Assembly: GCF_004342665.1 (NCBI RefSeq)
Contig: NZ_SMBY01000002.1
Coordinates: forward strand, 124,001-188,000
DNA length: 64,000 bases
Direction: 5' to 3'
Origin: Samsonia erythrinae
Lineage (GTDB): Bacteria; Pseudomonadota; Gammaproteobacteria; Enterobacterales; Enterobacteriaceae
The notes under the pieces are model-generated. The model had not been told where the DNA came from, ran no database searches, and saw nothing but the letters and a program-made list of their open reading frames with translations. Of the stretch, positions 9,129-19,318 are shown piece by piece. The stretch's first letter is position 1. Every line of letters begins with the position of its first letter. Made by a program: the position numbers and the translations under genes.

Positions 9129-9171
9129 CCATCTGTTTTCACGAGTCTGCTTCGGGCAGGAAAACAGATGG
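9129..9171. other. Perfect 12-bp inverted repeat after the chemoreceptor gene
   Basis: CCATCTGTTTTC (9129-9140) pairs exactly with GAAAACAGATGG (9160-9171), and CTGC-TTCG-GCAG can nest in the loop. There is no T tract, so it is not a canonical terminator. Confidence 0.6.
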
Positions 9172-9288
9172 TTATCCCGTCAAACCCCGCAAGCTCACAC
9201 ATTGTTTCTGCTGCCCAGGCCTTTTGGAGGCTTCCCCATCTCTGCCGGTTTTCCGCGTCGTCCCGTCTTGTCAGGCAAGGATTATATC

Positions 9289-9308
9289 GAATGAGATATT
9301 TCTCATTC
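9289..9308. promoter_or_regulatory. Fur-like palindrome upstream of the TPS transporter
   Basis: GAATGAGA-TATT-TCTCATTC is a perfect 20-bp inverted repeat about 100 bp before the cdiB start. The arms AATGAGA/TCTCATT are those of many enterobacterial Fur boxes, but the centre is 4 bp instead of the usual 5. Iron control is therefore only a suggestion. Confidence 0.4.
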
Positions 9309-9407
9309 ATAATGATTTTTACTGATATGAGAATGTAACTAATTATTTGCATAATTAGGTTTGTTGTCATGGCAGGGATAGCGTTATCTGTTTGTTCTTC
9401 ATTGAAA

Positions 9408-11138
9408 ATGAAGAGTTTATCCTCATGTTTCACCCCGTTATTTCGTCCTCTATTCTTCACGCTGCCTTTACCTTTCATTACCGTGATGGCTCATGCCGCG
9501 ACGCCCGCGGAGCTGCAACAGCTCGATCAACGTCAGATTAACCAGCAGCAAATTAACCAGCAGGAACGGCAACGGGCGCAAGCGCGTCAGCTTGCCCCGC
9601 ATACGCCGGATGTTCGCCTGCAAGAGCCCGGCGCGTTTCTGACGCGGTTGCATTTTCCCGTCGAGATGACGCCCTGTTTTCCCATCCAAAAGGTGGAATT
9701 GCAGGGAACGGACGATTTCCCCGGATGGCTACCGTTGCAGCGGCTGGCCGATCAGGCGGTCAATCAATGTCTGGGCGGGAAGGGCATTAACCTATTGATG
9801 AGTGCGCTGCAAAACCGTCTGGTGAATCATGGCTATGTGACTGCCCGCGTGCTGGCGCCCGCTCAGGATCTGAAAAGCGGTACGCTGAAACTGGTGGTGA
9901 TGGCAGGCAAGGTCGGCAAGATAACGTTGTCGCCTGACAGTGACCGTTATGTCCAGCTTTACAGCGCTATGCCTGCCCGTGAAGGTGAACTGCTGGATTT
10001 GCGCGATATTGAGCAAGGGCTGGAGAATTTGCAGCGCGTGCCGACGGCGCAGGCCGAGATGCAACTGGTACCGGGAGAAAAGCCGGGGGAAAGCGATATC
10101 GTCGTTGGCTATAAACAAGCCAAGCACTGGCGACTCGGTGCGACGCTGGACGATTCCGGTACCAAAAGTACAGGACGCTATCAGGGCGGCCTGACGCTGT
10201 TCCTCGATAATCCGCTCTCGCTCAGTGATACCTTCTACCTCTACGGCGGCCACGATTTACAAGGGCGCGGGAGCAAAGGCAGTAAGAGCTACGTCGCACA
10301 TTACTCTGTGCCGTTTGGCTACTGGCAGGCCGGTGTGACGGCCAGCGGCTATGACTACCACCAGACGATAGCCGGATTAAATGAAAATTATACCTACCGG
10401 GGTGAAAGCGAGAGCCTCAATGTCCAGCTAAGCCGGGTATTGCACCGCAGCGGCAGTCAGAAAACCTCTGTGAGCTATGAGGTCATGACGCGCGAATCAC
10501 GTAACTTCATTAATGATACCGAAATTGAGGTGCAACGCCGCAAAACGGCAGGATGGCGTCTGGGCTTACAGCATCGTCACTATATTTCTCAGGCGACGCT
10601 GGATGCCGCCGTCAGCTATCAGCGTGGTACGCGCTGGTTTGGCGCGCAACCGATCCCGGAAGAAGCCAACGATGAAGGAACCGGACTGTCAAAAATCATT
10701 CAGTTCTCCTCCGAGTTGGATGTTCCTTTCTCCGCGTTCAATGAAACCTTCCGCTACAACGTGCAATACCGTCGCCAGCTCGCGAAAACTCGCCTGACGG
10801 CACAGGATCAGTTCTCCATCGGTAACCGCTGGACGGTACGCGGTTTTGACGGCGAGCTCACGCTCAATGCCGGTGACGGCTGGCTGATGCGCAACGAGCT
10901 GGCCTGGCGCACGCCGCTTCAGAATCAGGAGCTGTATCTGGGCGTGGATTACGGCGAGGTCAGCAACGACAGCAAAGAGCGGCTGATTGGGAACCATCTG
11001 GCTGGCGGTGTCATCGGGGTACGCGGCAATGTCTTTAACACGGGCTATGACCTGTTTGCCGGCATTCCGCTTTCTAAGCCGGATGGTTTTGACACCAGCC
11101 CGGCGGTATTCGGTTTCAGCCTGAACTGGCAGTACTAA
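9408..11138 (+). CDS. cdiB: Two-partner secretion outer-membrane transporter (CdiB/HecB/ShlB type)
   Basis: A 576-residue outer-membrane transporter for the exoprotein encoded next door. The chosen start gives the signal peptide [14 protein letters not shown] onward to VMAHA; an in-frame ATG at 9369 would only add a hydrophilic tail. A Gln/Arg-rich plug-linker ([20 protein letters not shown]) leads into a ShlB-type POTRA region ([11 protein letters not shown] to about residue 175). The 16-strand barrel follows. Barrel landmarks are [26 protein letters not shown] (the loop-6 RGF motif) and the terminal FGFSLNWQY ending in an aromatic residue. It lies 69 bp before the cdiA start, probably one operon. 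Confidence 0.9.
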   Translation: MKSLSSCFTPLFRPLFFTLPLPFITVMAHAATPAELQQLDQRQINQQQINQQERQRAQARQLAPHTPDVRLQEPGAFLTRLHFPVEMTPCFPIQKVELQGTDDFPGWLPLQRLADQAVNQCLGGKGINLLMSALQNRLVNHGYVTARVLAPAQDLKSGTLKLVVMAGKVGKITLSPDSDRYVQLYSAMPAREGELLDLRDIEQGLENLQRVPTAQAEMQLVPGEKPGESDIVVGYKQAKHWRLGATLDDSGTKSTGRYQGGLTLFLDNPLSLSDTFYLYGGHDLQGRGSKGSKSYVAHYSVPFGYWQAGVTASGYDYHQTIAGLNENYTYRGESESLNVQLSRVLHRSGSQKTSVSYEVMTRESRNFINDTEIEVQRRKTAGWRLGLQHRHYISQATLDAAVSYQRGTRWFGAQPIPEEANDEGTGLSKIIQFSSELDVPFSAFNETFRYNVQYRRQLAKTRLTAQDQFSIGNRWTVRGFDGELTLNAGDGWLMRNELAWRTPLQNQELYLGVDYGEVSNDSKERLIGNHLAGGVIGVRGNVFNTGYDLFAGIPLSKPDGFDTSPAVFGFSLNWQY

Positions 11139-11207
11139 GGCATCCGTTGGTATGTGGCCGTCGTAAACCTGTTTGTTGAAAAAACTTTCTGTGAATGGAT
11201 AACAAGA

Positions 11208-14200
11208 ATGAATAAGCACCTGTATCGCATCGTCTTTAATCGCGCTCGCGGCGTATTGATGGTGGTTTCTGAGCTATGTCGCGGCTGTGTTAAAGGTTCG
11301 GCCTCGTCCGGCCCTGGGCCGACGCTGAGTCAGATCACAGGGCGACTCTCCCCGCTGACGTTTCTGCTGTTGAGCGCCATGGGGTTCGTCACGCTCGTAC
11401 CGGCGGTGCAGGCAAACATTGTGGCGGATCGCAACGCGCCCGGTAATCAGAAACCTACCGTCCTACAAACCGCCAACGGAACGCCGCAGGTCAATATTCA
11501 AACGCCAAGCGCAGGCGGCGTATCGCGTAACGTTTACAGCCAGTTCGATGTGAACCAGAAAGGCGCCATTCTCAATAATTCTCGCGATCAGGTGCAAACA
11601 CAGCAAGGCGGCTGGGTGGCTGGCAACCCGTGGCTGGCGAAAGGCGAAGCGAAGATCATCCTGAATGAAGTGAATTCTCGCGATCCCAGCAAATTGAACG
11701 GCTATGTCGAGGTCGCGGGGAAAAAAGCGCAGGTGGTGATTGCCAACCCGTCGGGTATCACCTGTGACGGCTGTGGTTTCATCAATGCTAACCGCGCGAC
11801 GCTGACGACCGGCAAGGCGATGATGGAAAACGGCCAGCTTAAGGGCTATCAGGTTGAGAAAGGTCATATTCGCGTTCAGGGGGCGGGGATGGACTCCAGC
11901 CGTCAGGATTATACCGACCTGATTGCACAGACTGTAGAGATTAACGCCGGGCTGTGGGCGAATGACCTGAAAGTGACAACCGGACGTAACAAGGTTGACG
12001 CCGAACAGCAAGAAATTGAGAAAGCCACCACGGCTTCAACGTCAACGGAACGCACAGAGCCGAAGCTGGCGGTAGACGTGGCGCAACTTGGCGGTATGTA
12101 CGCAGGCAAGATCCAGCTCATTGGTACGGAGCAAGGCGTTGGAGTACGTAACGCAGGTGCGATTGGCGCACAGGCAGGAAGCGTGACAATCTCTGCCGAC
12201 GGTCGCATTGAGAACAGCGGCAGCATTAATGCCTTACAGGATGTACAACTAGCGGGGCGTGGGCTGGATAATCGCGGCAAGGTTTACGCCCAGCGAGATG
12301 TAGGCGTTAGCACACAGCAACAGACCGCTAACCGTGGCGTGCTGGCCGCGCAACGCAATGCGACAATACAGGCCGCAAACATTAGCAACCAGAAAGGCGC
12401 GGTGCTGGGGGCTGGGATCAACAGCGACGGCTCGGTGGCGCAAACGGGCAATTTATCTCTGACGGCCAGCCAGCGTGCCGATGCCAACGGTCAGCAACTC
12501 GCGGGCGGGGCTCTGACGATGGCGGCAGCAGAGGTCAATACCGACGGCGGTCAGACGCAGGCGACCGCTGTGACGCTCAACGCGAGCAGCGGATCGGTTT
12601 CCAGCCGTAACGCGACCGTTAGCGCGGATAACACCCTCAAGGTAACAGCGGCGAAAGCCGTCAATAACACCGAAGGCACGCTTATCGCCGGGAAGAAACT
12701 GGATGTACAGGCTGATAGCCTGAGCGGCGACGGTCAACTGTTGTCACTGGGTGACATGTCGCTCACTGCCGCACAGGGCTTCGACAACCAGCGCGAGGTG
12801 ATGGCAAACGGTAAGCTCGACCTCACGGTGGCCGGCGATGTCACCAACCGTCAGAAAATCCAGTCTGGCGGCGAGCTGACGCTGACGGCGGCGCGTCTCG
12901 ATAATCAGGCCAGCGGTGAAATCAGCAGCTACAAGACGCAGTTGACGTTGTCGGATTCGTTAACCAATCGCGGCCTGATCGATGGAGAGCTAACCCGAAT
13001 TGATGCGGGCACGCTAAACAATATCGGCAGCGGTCGCGTGTACGGCGACGGGATCAGCCTGCAAGCACAGACGCTGAACAACCTTAATGAAGCCGGAACG
13101 GGAGCGACGATCGCCGCGCGCCGGCGTCTGGATCTTGGGGTCGGCACGCTCAATAACCACCAGCACGGCCTGATTTACAGCGATGGCGTGATGGCGTTGG
13201 GACGTCATCTGGATGCAGAAGGCATAGCGACAGGTCAGGCTGAGGCGATCAATAACCACGGCGCGACCATTGAGTCCATCGGCGATATGGCGCTCTCCGC
13301 CAACCAGATTCATAACGTTAACGATAATCTGGTGACGGAAATCGTTACCAGCACGGCTCACATCGATGAAGCCGTGCTGCGTGGACACACCACACGTTAC
13401 AACTGGCGCGATATCTGGCTGACAGACAATAAATACGGCGTACACACCGCGCATATGCCGGATGGATACGCCGACGATAATTTCTATCGCTACACCTATA
13501 CTCGCACGGTTAATGAAACGCACGTGAAAGAGAGCGATCCGGGGCAGATTCTGTCCGGCGGTAATTTGTATCTCACCGCGGCGCGCATGACCAACAACGA
13601 CAGCCGGGTGATTGCGGCAGGCCTGTTGATTGACGGTGTGAAGGAACTGAGCAATCTGGCGACGCCGGGCGAACGTACCACCACCGATCGGGGACGTCAG
13701 GAACGCTGGTATGCCAAAAAGAAAAAGAACTGGCGCGGCGTAACAAAAACCTCACAGGGGATTGACGGCGATAACTATGCGCCTGCCGCTAAAGTCGAAA
13801 CGATCGACCTGAACGTGCACGACTGGCGTGAGCAGGCCGCGTTCAATGGATCGGGCTATGCGGTGACGGCGCTGCGTGCCGCTCACGTCGGTCAGCATGT
13901 CGGCACGCCGACGGCGACGCTTCCAAGCAGTAGTTTGTTTACGCTGCAACCCGCCGCAGAAAGCCGCTATCTGGTGGAAACCGATGCGCGTTTCACCAAC
14001 CAGAAACAGTGGCTTAGCTCGGATTATATGCTGCGCGCCTTCAGTACCGAAGGGCAGGAGAAGCGGTTGGGCGATGGCTTCTACGAACAGCGGGAAGTGC
14101 GCGAACAGATCACACAATTAACCGGCCAGCGCTATCTGGCGGGCTATAACAGCGATGAAGCCCAATACAAAGCGTTGATGGATGCGGGTATCGCATTTGG

Positions 14201-17200
14201 TCGCCAGTTTTCACTGACGCCGGGGGTGGCGCTGACGCAGGAGCAGATGGCGTTGCTCACCACTGACATGGTCTGGATGGTGAAAAAATCGGTGACCTTG
14301 CCGGATGGTTCCTCGCAGACGGTGCTCGTCCCGCAGGTTTACACCAAAGTGCGGTCGAATGAGCCAATCGGCGCGGGCAGCCTGCTGGCGGGGAATACGA
14401 TCTCCGTCGGGATGGCGGGAGGCATGCTGAACAGCGGGCGCATCGCCGCGCGTGATACCCTGTTTATCTCGTCGGAGGCGTTGGATAATCAGGGCGGTTC
14501 ACTGCTGGGTAAACAGGTACAGCTACAGGTTCGCAACGACCTGAATAATATCGGTGGCGTCATTCAGGCAGAAGACAAACTGACGGCACTGGCGGGCGGC
14601 AATATCAACAGCGCCAGCACGCTGAGCGGGGGTGAGGATAACCGTATTCTGGATCGCGTCGCGGGCATGTACGTCCAGAATGATCAGGGTGAACTGACGC
14701 TGGTGGCGGGCAAAGATATCAATCTGACCGGCAGTCAGGTGATTAACTCGGGCACGGACAGCGCCACGCTGATCGGCGCGGGGAATAACCTGAATCTGGC
14801 GACGCTGACGACCACGGAAACGCTGAATAGCGACTGGGACAGTAACAACTATCGCCATTATCAGGCCCGTGAAGACATCGGTAGCGAGATTGCCGCCAAT
14901 GGACAGATCGCGTTGAGCGCAGGGCAAAACCTGAATGCGACGGCGGCGTCCGTCACCGCGCAGCAGGGGTTACAGGTTCAGGCAGGCAATGACATTACCC
15001 TGACCAGCGGCGAGTCATCCTACACGTTGACGGAACACAGCAAGCAAAGCAGCCGCGGCCTGCTTTCTGCGCAGTCCAGCGAACGCCATGACAGCATTCA
15101 GCATCAATCGGCGCTGGGCAGCTCGTTCAGCGGCGAGACGGTGGCGATTGGGGCGGGCAACCGTGTGGAGATTGCAGGGAGCTCAGTGGCAGGCACGCAG
15201 GATGTCGGTATTACCGCCGGGCGTGATATTACCGTGACTACGGCGCAGGAAAATCATCAGGAAACGCACCTGCGCGAAGAGAAGAAATCCGGTCTGATGG
15301 GCAGCGGCGGCATCGGGTTTAGCATTGGGCAGGCCAGCCAAAAGAGCACGACTGATGCCGATGGCAGGAGTGAGAAAGCCAGCATCATCGGCAGTGAAAA
15401 AGGCAACACCACGCTGCTGGCGGGTAATCAACTGACCGTGCAAGGCAGCGACGTCGTGGCCGGACAGGATTTGACGCTGCAAGGTAAGACGATAGACGTG
15501 TCGGCAGCGGAGAACAGTCAGACGCAGCGCCAGACCTATGAACAGAAGCAGAGTGGATTAACGCTGGCGCTGAGCGGCACGGTTGGCGGTATGGTGAATA
15601 CGGCGGTGCAGACAGCGCAGACGGCGAAAGAGACGGAGGATAGCCGCCTTCAAGCCTTACAGGGCGTGAAAGCGACGCTGAGCGGCGTACAAGCAGGGCA
15701 GGCCGCGTATCTGGCAGCGTTGCAGGGTAAAGAGGATCCCACGAATAACAATGTTGTCGGCGTCAGCGTCTCGTTGGGAAGCCAGTCTTCGAAATCCGAG
15801 CAAACGGTGGAGCAGCGCACCGCGCAGGGTAGTAGCCTGAACGCGGGTAGGAACCTGTCTCTGACCGCAACAGGTGATGATATTCGGGTACAGGGAAGCG
15901 AACTGCGCGCCGGTCAGGATGTGGCGCTGGATGCCGCACGTGATATCCATCTGCTGTCTGCACAAAACAGTCAGCACACGCAAGGGAGCAACAAGAGCAA
16001 AGGCGGCAGCGTCGGCCTGAGCCTGGGTGCTGGCAGCGGCGGCTTCAGCCTGAGCGTGAACGCCAGCATGAATAAAGCGAAAGGCAGCGAGCTGGGCGAA
16101 GGGCTGAGTCACACTGAAACGCTGCTGGATGCGGGGCGTCAGGTGCGGCTAAACAGCGGCCGTGATACCACGTTGCAGGGGGCTCAGGTTAGCGGCCAGC
16201 AGATCACTGCACGCGTTGGGCGCGATCTGCTGTTGCGCAGTGAACAGGACAGTGACGTTTACGACAGCAAACAGCAGAGCATGAGTGCAGGCGTCAGTAT
16301 TCCGATTTATGGTGCGGGAAGCGCGTCAGCCAGTTTCAACATGAGCAAAGACAAAATGTACAGCGACTATCGCAGTGTGCAGGAGCAGACCGGGCTGTTT
16401 GCCGGGCAGGGTGGCTACGATGTACAGGTGGGCAACCATACACAGCTTGATGGCGCGGTGATTGGCTCCACGGCAGAGGCCGCGAAAAACCGACTGGATA
16501 CCGGGACGCTGGGCTTTAGCGACATCGAGAACCGGGCAGCGTTTGAGACCTCGCACAGCGGCGTCGGTATCAGCACCGGCGGGCCGGTTGGCATGCAGAT
16601 GTTGAGCAACCTGGCGTCCAACTCGCTGATCAGCGGCAATAATGACGGTAATGCGGCGAGCACCACGCGAGCGGCGGTGAGCCATGGGCAATTGGTCATT
16701 CGTGATGAAGCCAACCAGCGTCAGGACGTCGCGCAGCTGAGTAACGATGTTGCACATGCCAACCAGACGCTGAGCCCGATTTTTGACAAAGAGAAAGAGC
16801 AGAAGCGTCTGCAACAAATGCAGGTGATTGCAGAAATCAGCAGTCAGGTGATCGATATTGCCGGTACGCAGGGGGCAATCATTGCGACGAAAGCCGCGAA
16901 AGCGGAGGCAGAAGCGAAAGCAGCAGATCTCTCTGCTACTGATAGACAGATAGCCAGAGACGCGCTTGCGACAGGGGATAAGCCAAACCTGAATCCGACA
17001 GAGGCCGAGCTTCAGCAATACATTTATCAGACGACGTATGACAAAGCCTATACTCAGGCATTAAACAGTTCTGGTTTTGGCACGGGTGGAGCGATACGTC
17101 AGGGTATTATGGCGGTTTCGGCGGCGGTGCAGGGGCTGGCCGGCGGTAACGTTGCGCAGGCGATAACGGGCGCGGCGGCACCGTATCTGGCAACAGAAAT

Positions 17201-18194
17201 CAAGAAAGCGACGACGGATGCAAATAATAACGTCAATATAGCTGCCAATGCGGTCGCGCACGCGGTGCTGGGTGGAATTGTGGCGGAAGCGAGCGGCAAC
17301 AGTGCGCTGGCGGGTGCCGCCGGTGCGGCGACGGGTGAGCTGGCAGCGCGAGTGATTGCCGACAGGTTGTATCCGGGTAAAGCCATCTCGGAGATGACGG
17401 AAAGCGAGAAACAGACGGTCACGACCCTTTCGCTTCTGGCAGGCGGTCTGGCGGCAGGCACGGTGGGCGACTCAACCAGCAACGCGGTAGCAGGTGCGCA
17501 GGCAGGTCAGAATGCGGTGGAGAATAACAACTTCAATCTGAGCGCGATTGCACCGAAGGGATTGCAGGATGTCGGGGCATCGATGACGTCACTTTACGCC
17601 AATACCAACATGGTGGATGAAAACGGGAATGTGCTGAACCCGATAACGGAAGAAGAACGGCAATACGCGATGCATAAACTGGTAACGGGAACGATGCCGG
17701 AAGGGCAGGATATCTCGAAAGCGATAGTGGACGGTTATACGAACGGGGTACTGATTGCCGGTGCCTGGTATCTGGGCCCGGCGGCGTCAATAGGTAAAGT
17801 AGCCGTTGGTTCGGCACTGAGTGGTGGTGCGAATGCGGCCTATCAATGGTATGACCTGAGCCAACCGGGTAATGAAAACAAAACCTATGATTACTGGAGT
17901 ACCACGGCAGCCTTGGTTACGGGTGGACTGGCGCCGGGGCGTAATATCTTACCGAACGTCGGTATAGCAATGGGAAGCGCGGTATTTACGGACGGGCCGG
18001 ATAAGGGAGCTATTATTGGTGCGGGCATGGGTGCATGGAGTGGCGGATTAGTGGGTAAATATGCTCCTGATTTACTTAGACCGGCATTAGGTTCCTCATC
18101 TGGTTTTTGGGCTGAGATCGGTAGCACGTTTACATCTGAAGTGGTGGGAGATGCTACTAAAGATGCAATTAGCCAGAAGGGAGATAAAAAATGA
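11208..18194 (+). CDS. cdiA: CdiA/HecA-type contact-dependent inhibition exoprotein
   Basis: A 2328-residue TpsA exoprotein. The start at 11208 (MNKHLYRIVFNRARGVLMVV) begins the extended signal peptide typical of this class, followed by a hydrophobic core and cleavage near VQANI. A TPS domain recognised by CdiB follows, with NPSGITCDGCGFINANRATL. Next come long filamentous-haemagglutinin repeats, a central block YLAGYNSDEAQYKALMDAG near residue 970 that is conserved in CdiA proteins, and a second repeat region. The pre-toxin VENN motif is at about residue 2104. The last 225 residues are the variable toxic end, rich in glycine and alanine (GMGAWSGGLVGKY). The stop overlaps the next small gene (ATGA). 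The protein is modest in length for the family, which often exceeds 3000. It probably delivers its C terminus into neighbouring cells; a purely adhesive role is the alternative. Confidence 0.88.
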   Translation: MNKHLYRIVFNRARGVLMVVSELCRGCVKGSASSGPGPTLSQITGRLSPLTFLLLSAMGFVTLVPAVQANIVADRNAPGNQKPTVLQTANGTPQVNIQTPSAGGVSRNVYSQFDVNQKGAILNNSRDQVQTQQGGWVAGNPWLAKGEAKIILNEVNSRDPSKLNGYVEVAGKKAQVVIANPSGITCDGCGFINANRATLTTGKAMMENGQLKGYQVEKGHIRVQGAGMDSSRQDYTDLIAQTVEINAGLWANDLKVTTGRNKVDAEQQEIEKATTASTSTERTEPKLAVDVAQLGGMYAGKIQLIGTEQGVGVRNAGAIGAQAGSVTISADGRIENSGSINALQDVQLAGRGLDNRGKVYAQRDVGVSTQQQTANRGVLAAQRNATIQAANISNQKGAVLGAGINSDGSVAQTGNLSLTASQRADANGQQLAGGALTMAAAEVNTDGGQTQATAVTLNASSGSVSSRNATVSADNTLKVTAAKAVNNTEGTLIAGKKLDVQADSLSGDGQLLSLGDMSLTAAQGFDNQREVMANGKLDLTVAGDVTNRQKIQSGGELTLTAARLDNQASGEISSYKTQLTLSDSLTNRGLIDGELTRIDAGTLNNIGSGRVYGDGISLQAQTLNNLNEAGTGATIAARRRLDLGVGTLNNHQHGLIYSDGVMALGRHLDAEGIATGQAEAINNHGATIESIGDMALSANQIHNVNDNLVTEIVTSTAHIDEAVLRGHTTRYNWRDIWLTDNKYGVHTAHMPDGYADDNFYRYTYTRTVNETHVKESDPGQILSGGNLYLTAARMTNNDSRVIAAGLLIDGVKELSNLATPGERTTTDRGRQERWYAKKKKNWRGVTKTSQGIDGDNYAPAAKVETIDLNVHDWREQAAFNGSGYAVTALRAAHVGQHVGTPTATLPSSSLFTLQPAAESRYLVETDARFTNQKQWLSSDYMLRAFSTEGQEKRLGDGFYEQREVREQITQLTGQRYLAGYNSDEAQYKALMDAGIAFGRQFSLTPGVALTQEQMALLTTDMVWMVKKSVTLPDGSSQTVLVPQVYTKVRSNEPIGAGSLLAGNTISVGMAGGMLNSGRIAARDTLFISSEALDNQGGSLLGKQVQLQVRNDLNNIGGVIQAEDKLTALAGGNINSASTLSGGEDNRILDRVAGMYVQNDQGELTLVAGKDINLTGSQVINSGTDSATLIGAGNNLNLATLTTTETLNSDWDSNNYRHYQAREDIGSEIAANGQIALSAGQNLNATAASVTAQQGLQVQAGNDITLTSGESSYTLTEHSKQSSRGLLSAQSSERHDSIQHQSALGSSFSGETVAIGAGNRVEIAGSSVAGTQDVGITAGRDITVTTAQENHQETHLREEKKSGLMGSGGIGFSIGQASQKSTTDADGRSEKASIIGSEKGNTTLLAGNQLTVQGSDVVAGQDLTLQGKTIDVSAAENSQTQRQTYEQKQSGLTLALSGTVGGMVNTAVQTAQTAKETEDSRLQALQGVKATLSGVQAGQAAYLAALQGKEDPTNNNVVGVSVSLGSQSSKSEQTVEQRTAQGSSLNAGRNLSLTATGDDIRVQGSELRAGQDVALDAARDIHLLSAQNSQHTQGSNKSKGGSVGLSLGAGSGGFSLSVNASMNKAKGSELGEGLSHTETLLDAGRQVRLNSGRDTTLQGAQVSGQQITARVGRDLLLRSEQDSDVYDSKQQSMSAGVSIPIYGAGSASASFNMSKDKMYSDYRSVQEQTGLFAGQGGYDVQVGNHTQLDGAVIGSTAEAAKNRLDTGTLGFSDIENRAAFETSHSGVGISTGGPVGMQMLSNLASNSLISGNNDGNAASTTRAAVSHGQLVIRDEANQRQDVAQLSNDVAHANQTLSPIFDKEKEQKRLQQMQVIAEISSQVIDIAGTQGAIIATKAAKAEAEAKAADLSATDRQIARDALATGDKPNLNPTEAELQQYIYQTTYDKAYTQALNSSGFGTGGAIRQGIMAVSAAVQGLAGGNVAQAITGAAAPYLATEIKKATTDANNNVNIAANAVAHAVLGGIVAEASGNSALAGAAGAATGELAARVIADRLYPGKAISEMTESEKQTVTTLSLLAGGLAAGTVGDSTSNAVAGAQAGQNAVENNNFNLSAIAPKGLQDVGASMTSLYANTNMVDENGNVLNPITEEERQYAMHKLVTGTMPEGQDISKAIVDGYTNGVLIAGAWYLGPAASIGKVAVGSALSGGANAAYQWYDLSQPGNENKTYDYWSTTAALVTGGLAPGRNILPNVGIAMGSAVFTDGPDKGAIIGAGMGAWSGGLVGKYAPDLLRPALGSSSGFWAEIGSTFTSEVVGDATKDAISQKGDKK

Positions 18195-18445
18195 GAAAAA
18201 AAACAACTTTCATGCATCTTATCTTAAGCATTTTATATGGGACTATATGCTTTTTCTTCTTGGGAATAGTTTTGAGATTAGTCATTACTTATATGTATGC
18301 GGGTAATTTTCATATTGGTATGGACGCGATATTTAAGACTTTAATTATGAGTGGAATAGCAGGAGTCGCAGCTGGTAGTGGTTCATGGATCTTTGCAAAA
18401 ATAGATGAACATAAAGCTCGTAAATCAAAGCATTCTGATCCATGA
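18191..18445 (+). CDS. Small membrane protein, probable immunity protein CdiI
   Basis: An 84-residue protein whose ATG overlaps the cdiA stop, the standard position of a CdiI. Two hydrophobic segments (LILSILYGTICFFFLGIVL and TLIMSGIAGVAAGSGSWIF) are followed by a basic tail with FAKIDEHKARKSK. It resembles the product of 19302-19565 in its last third (SWI.AKxDExKARK), so the two are diverged relatives. An inner-membrane immunity protein suggests a toxin that acts on the membrane, as for EC93 CdiI; that is inference. The region is AT-rich compared with cdiA, as is usual for CT/immunity cassettes. Confidence 0.7.
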   Translation: MRKKTTFMHLILSILYGTICFFFLGIVLRLVITYMYAGNFHIGMDAIFKTLIMSGIAGVAAGSGSWIFAKIDEHKARKSKHSDP

Positions 18446-18466
18446 GCTCAAATTAATACATGAAAC

Positions 18467-18492
18467 CCGGCCCCTCAAACAGGCCGGTTTTT
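18467..18492 (+). terminator. Terminator after the first immunity gene
   Basis: CCGGCC (18467-18472) pairs with GGCCGG (18482-18487), followed by TTTTTG. Confidence 0.75.
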
Positions 18493-18523
18493 GTCAGTCA
18501 GTCAGAACCGTAGTTTCGTCTCA

Positions 18524-19318
18524 ATGACCTGTTTACCGCGCTCAATGGTCACGACCCTTTCGCCTCTGGCTGGCGGTCTGGCGGCCGGTACAGTGGATGA
18601 CTCAACCACCAACGTGATCGCGGGTGCGCAGGCAGGTCAGAATGCGGTGGAGAATAACAACTTCAATCTGAGCGCGATTGCACCGAAGGGATTGCAGGAT
18701 GTCGGGGCATCGATGACGTCACTTTACGCCAATACCAACATGGTGGATGAAAACGGGAATGTGCTGAACCCGATAACGGAAGAAGAACGGCAATACGCGA
18801 TGCATAAACTGGTAACGGGAACGATGCCGGAAGGGCAGGATATCTCGAAAGCGATAGTGGACGGTTATACGAACGGGGTACTGATTGCCGATGCCTGGTA
18901 TCTGGGCCCGGCAGCGTCAATAGGTAAAGTAGCCGTTGGTTCGGCACTGAGTGGTGGTGCGAATGCGGCCTATCAATGGTATGACCTGAGCCAACCGGGT
19001 AATGAAAACAAAACCTATGATTACTGGAGCACCACGGCGGCGTTAGTGACCGGTGGGCTGGCGCCGGGTCGTGGAATATGGGCTAACTTAGGAATCGCCG
19101 CAGGGGGAACCTTATTTACTGATGGGCCGGATAAAGGGGCTCTTACTGGCACAAGTGCTGGATGGGTGTTTGGTACAACAGTTGGTTTAATTGCACCACC
19201 TTTATTTGATCCTGTCTTAGGTTCTGGTTCAGCACCTGTTGGTGATATTATCGGTGCGATAGGCGGGGAATTTATAAGCAACACAGTCAAGGATGAAATT
19301 AATGAAAAAAACAAATAA
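18524..19318 (+). CDS. Orphan CdiA C-terminal toxin module
   Basis: A displaced CdiA end without the secretion and filament parts. From VTTLSPLAGGLAAGTV onward it repeats the main CdiA terminus, including the VENN motif. It is nearly identical in DNA for about 390 bp after VENN (offset 1130 bp from 17521 and on). It then diverges after LVTGGLAPGR into a different glycine-rich end (GIWANLGIAAGGTLFTDGPD, then FGTTVGLIAPPLF) finishing NEKNK. No convincing ribosome site precedes the possible starts (ATG 18524 or 18545, TTG 18491), as is common for orphan modules. These act as a reserve of toxin ends that can recombine onto cdiA. It could also be translated at a low level. Confidence 0.75.
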   Translation: MTCLPRSMVTTLSPLAGGLAAGTVDDSTTNVIAGAQAGQNAVENNNFNLSAIAPKGLQDVGASMTSLYANTNMVDENGNVLNPITEEERQYAMHKLVTGTMPEGQDISKAIVDGYTNGVLIADAWYLGPAASIGKVAVGSALSGGANAAYQWYDLSQPGNENKTYDYWSTTAALVTGGLAPGRGIWANLGIAAGGTLFTDGPDKGALTGTSAGWVFGTTVGLIAPPLFDPVLGSGSAPVGDIIGAIGGEFISNTVKDEINEKNK

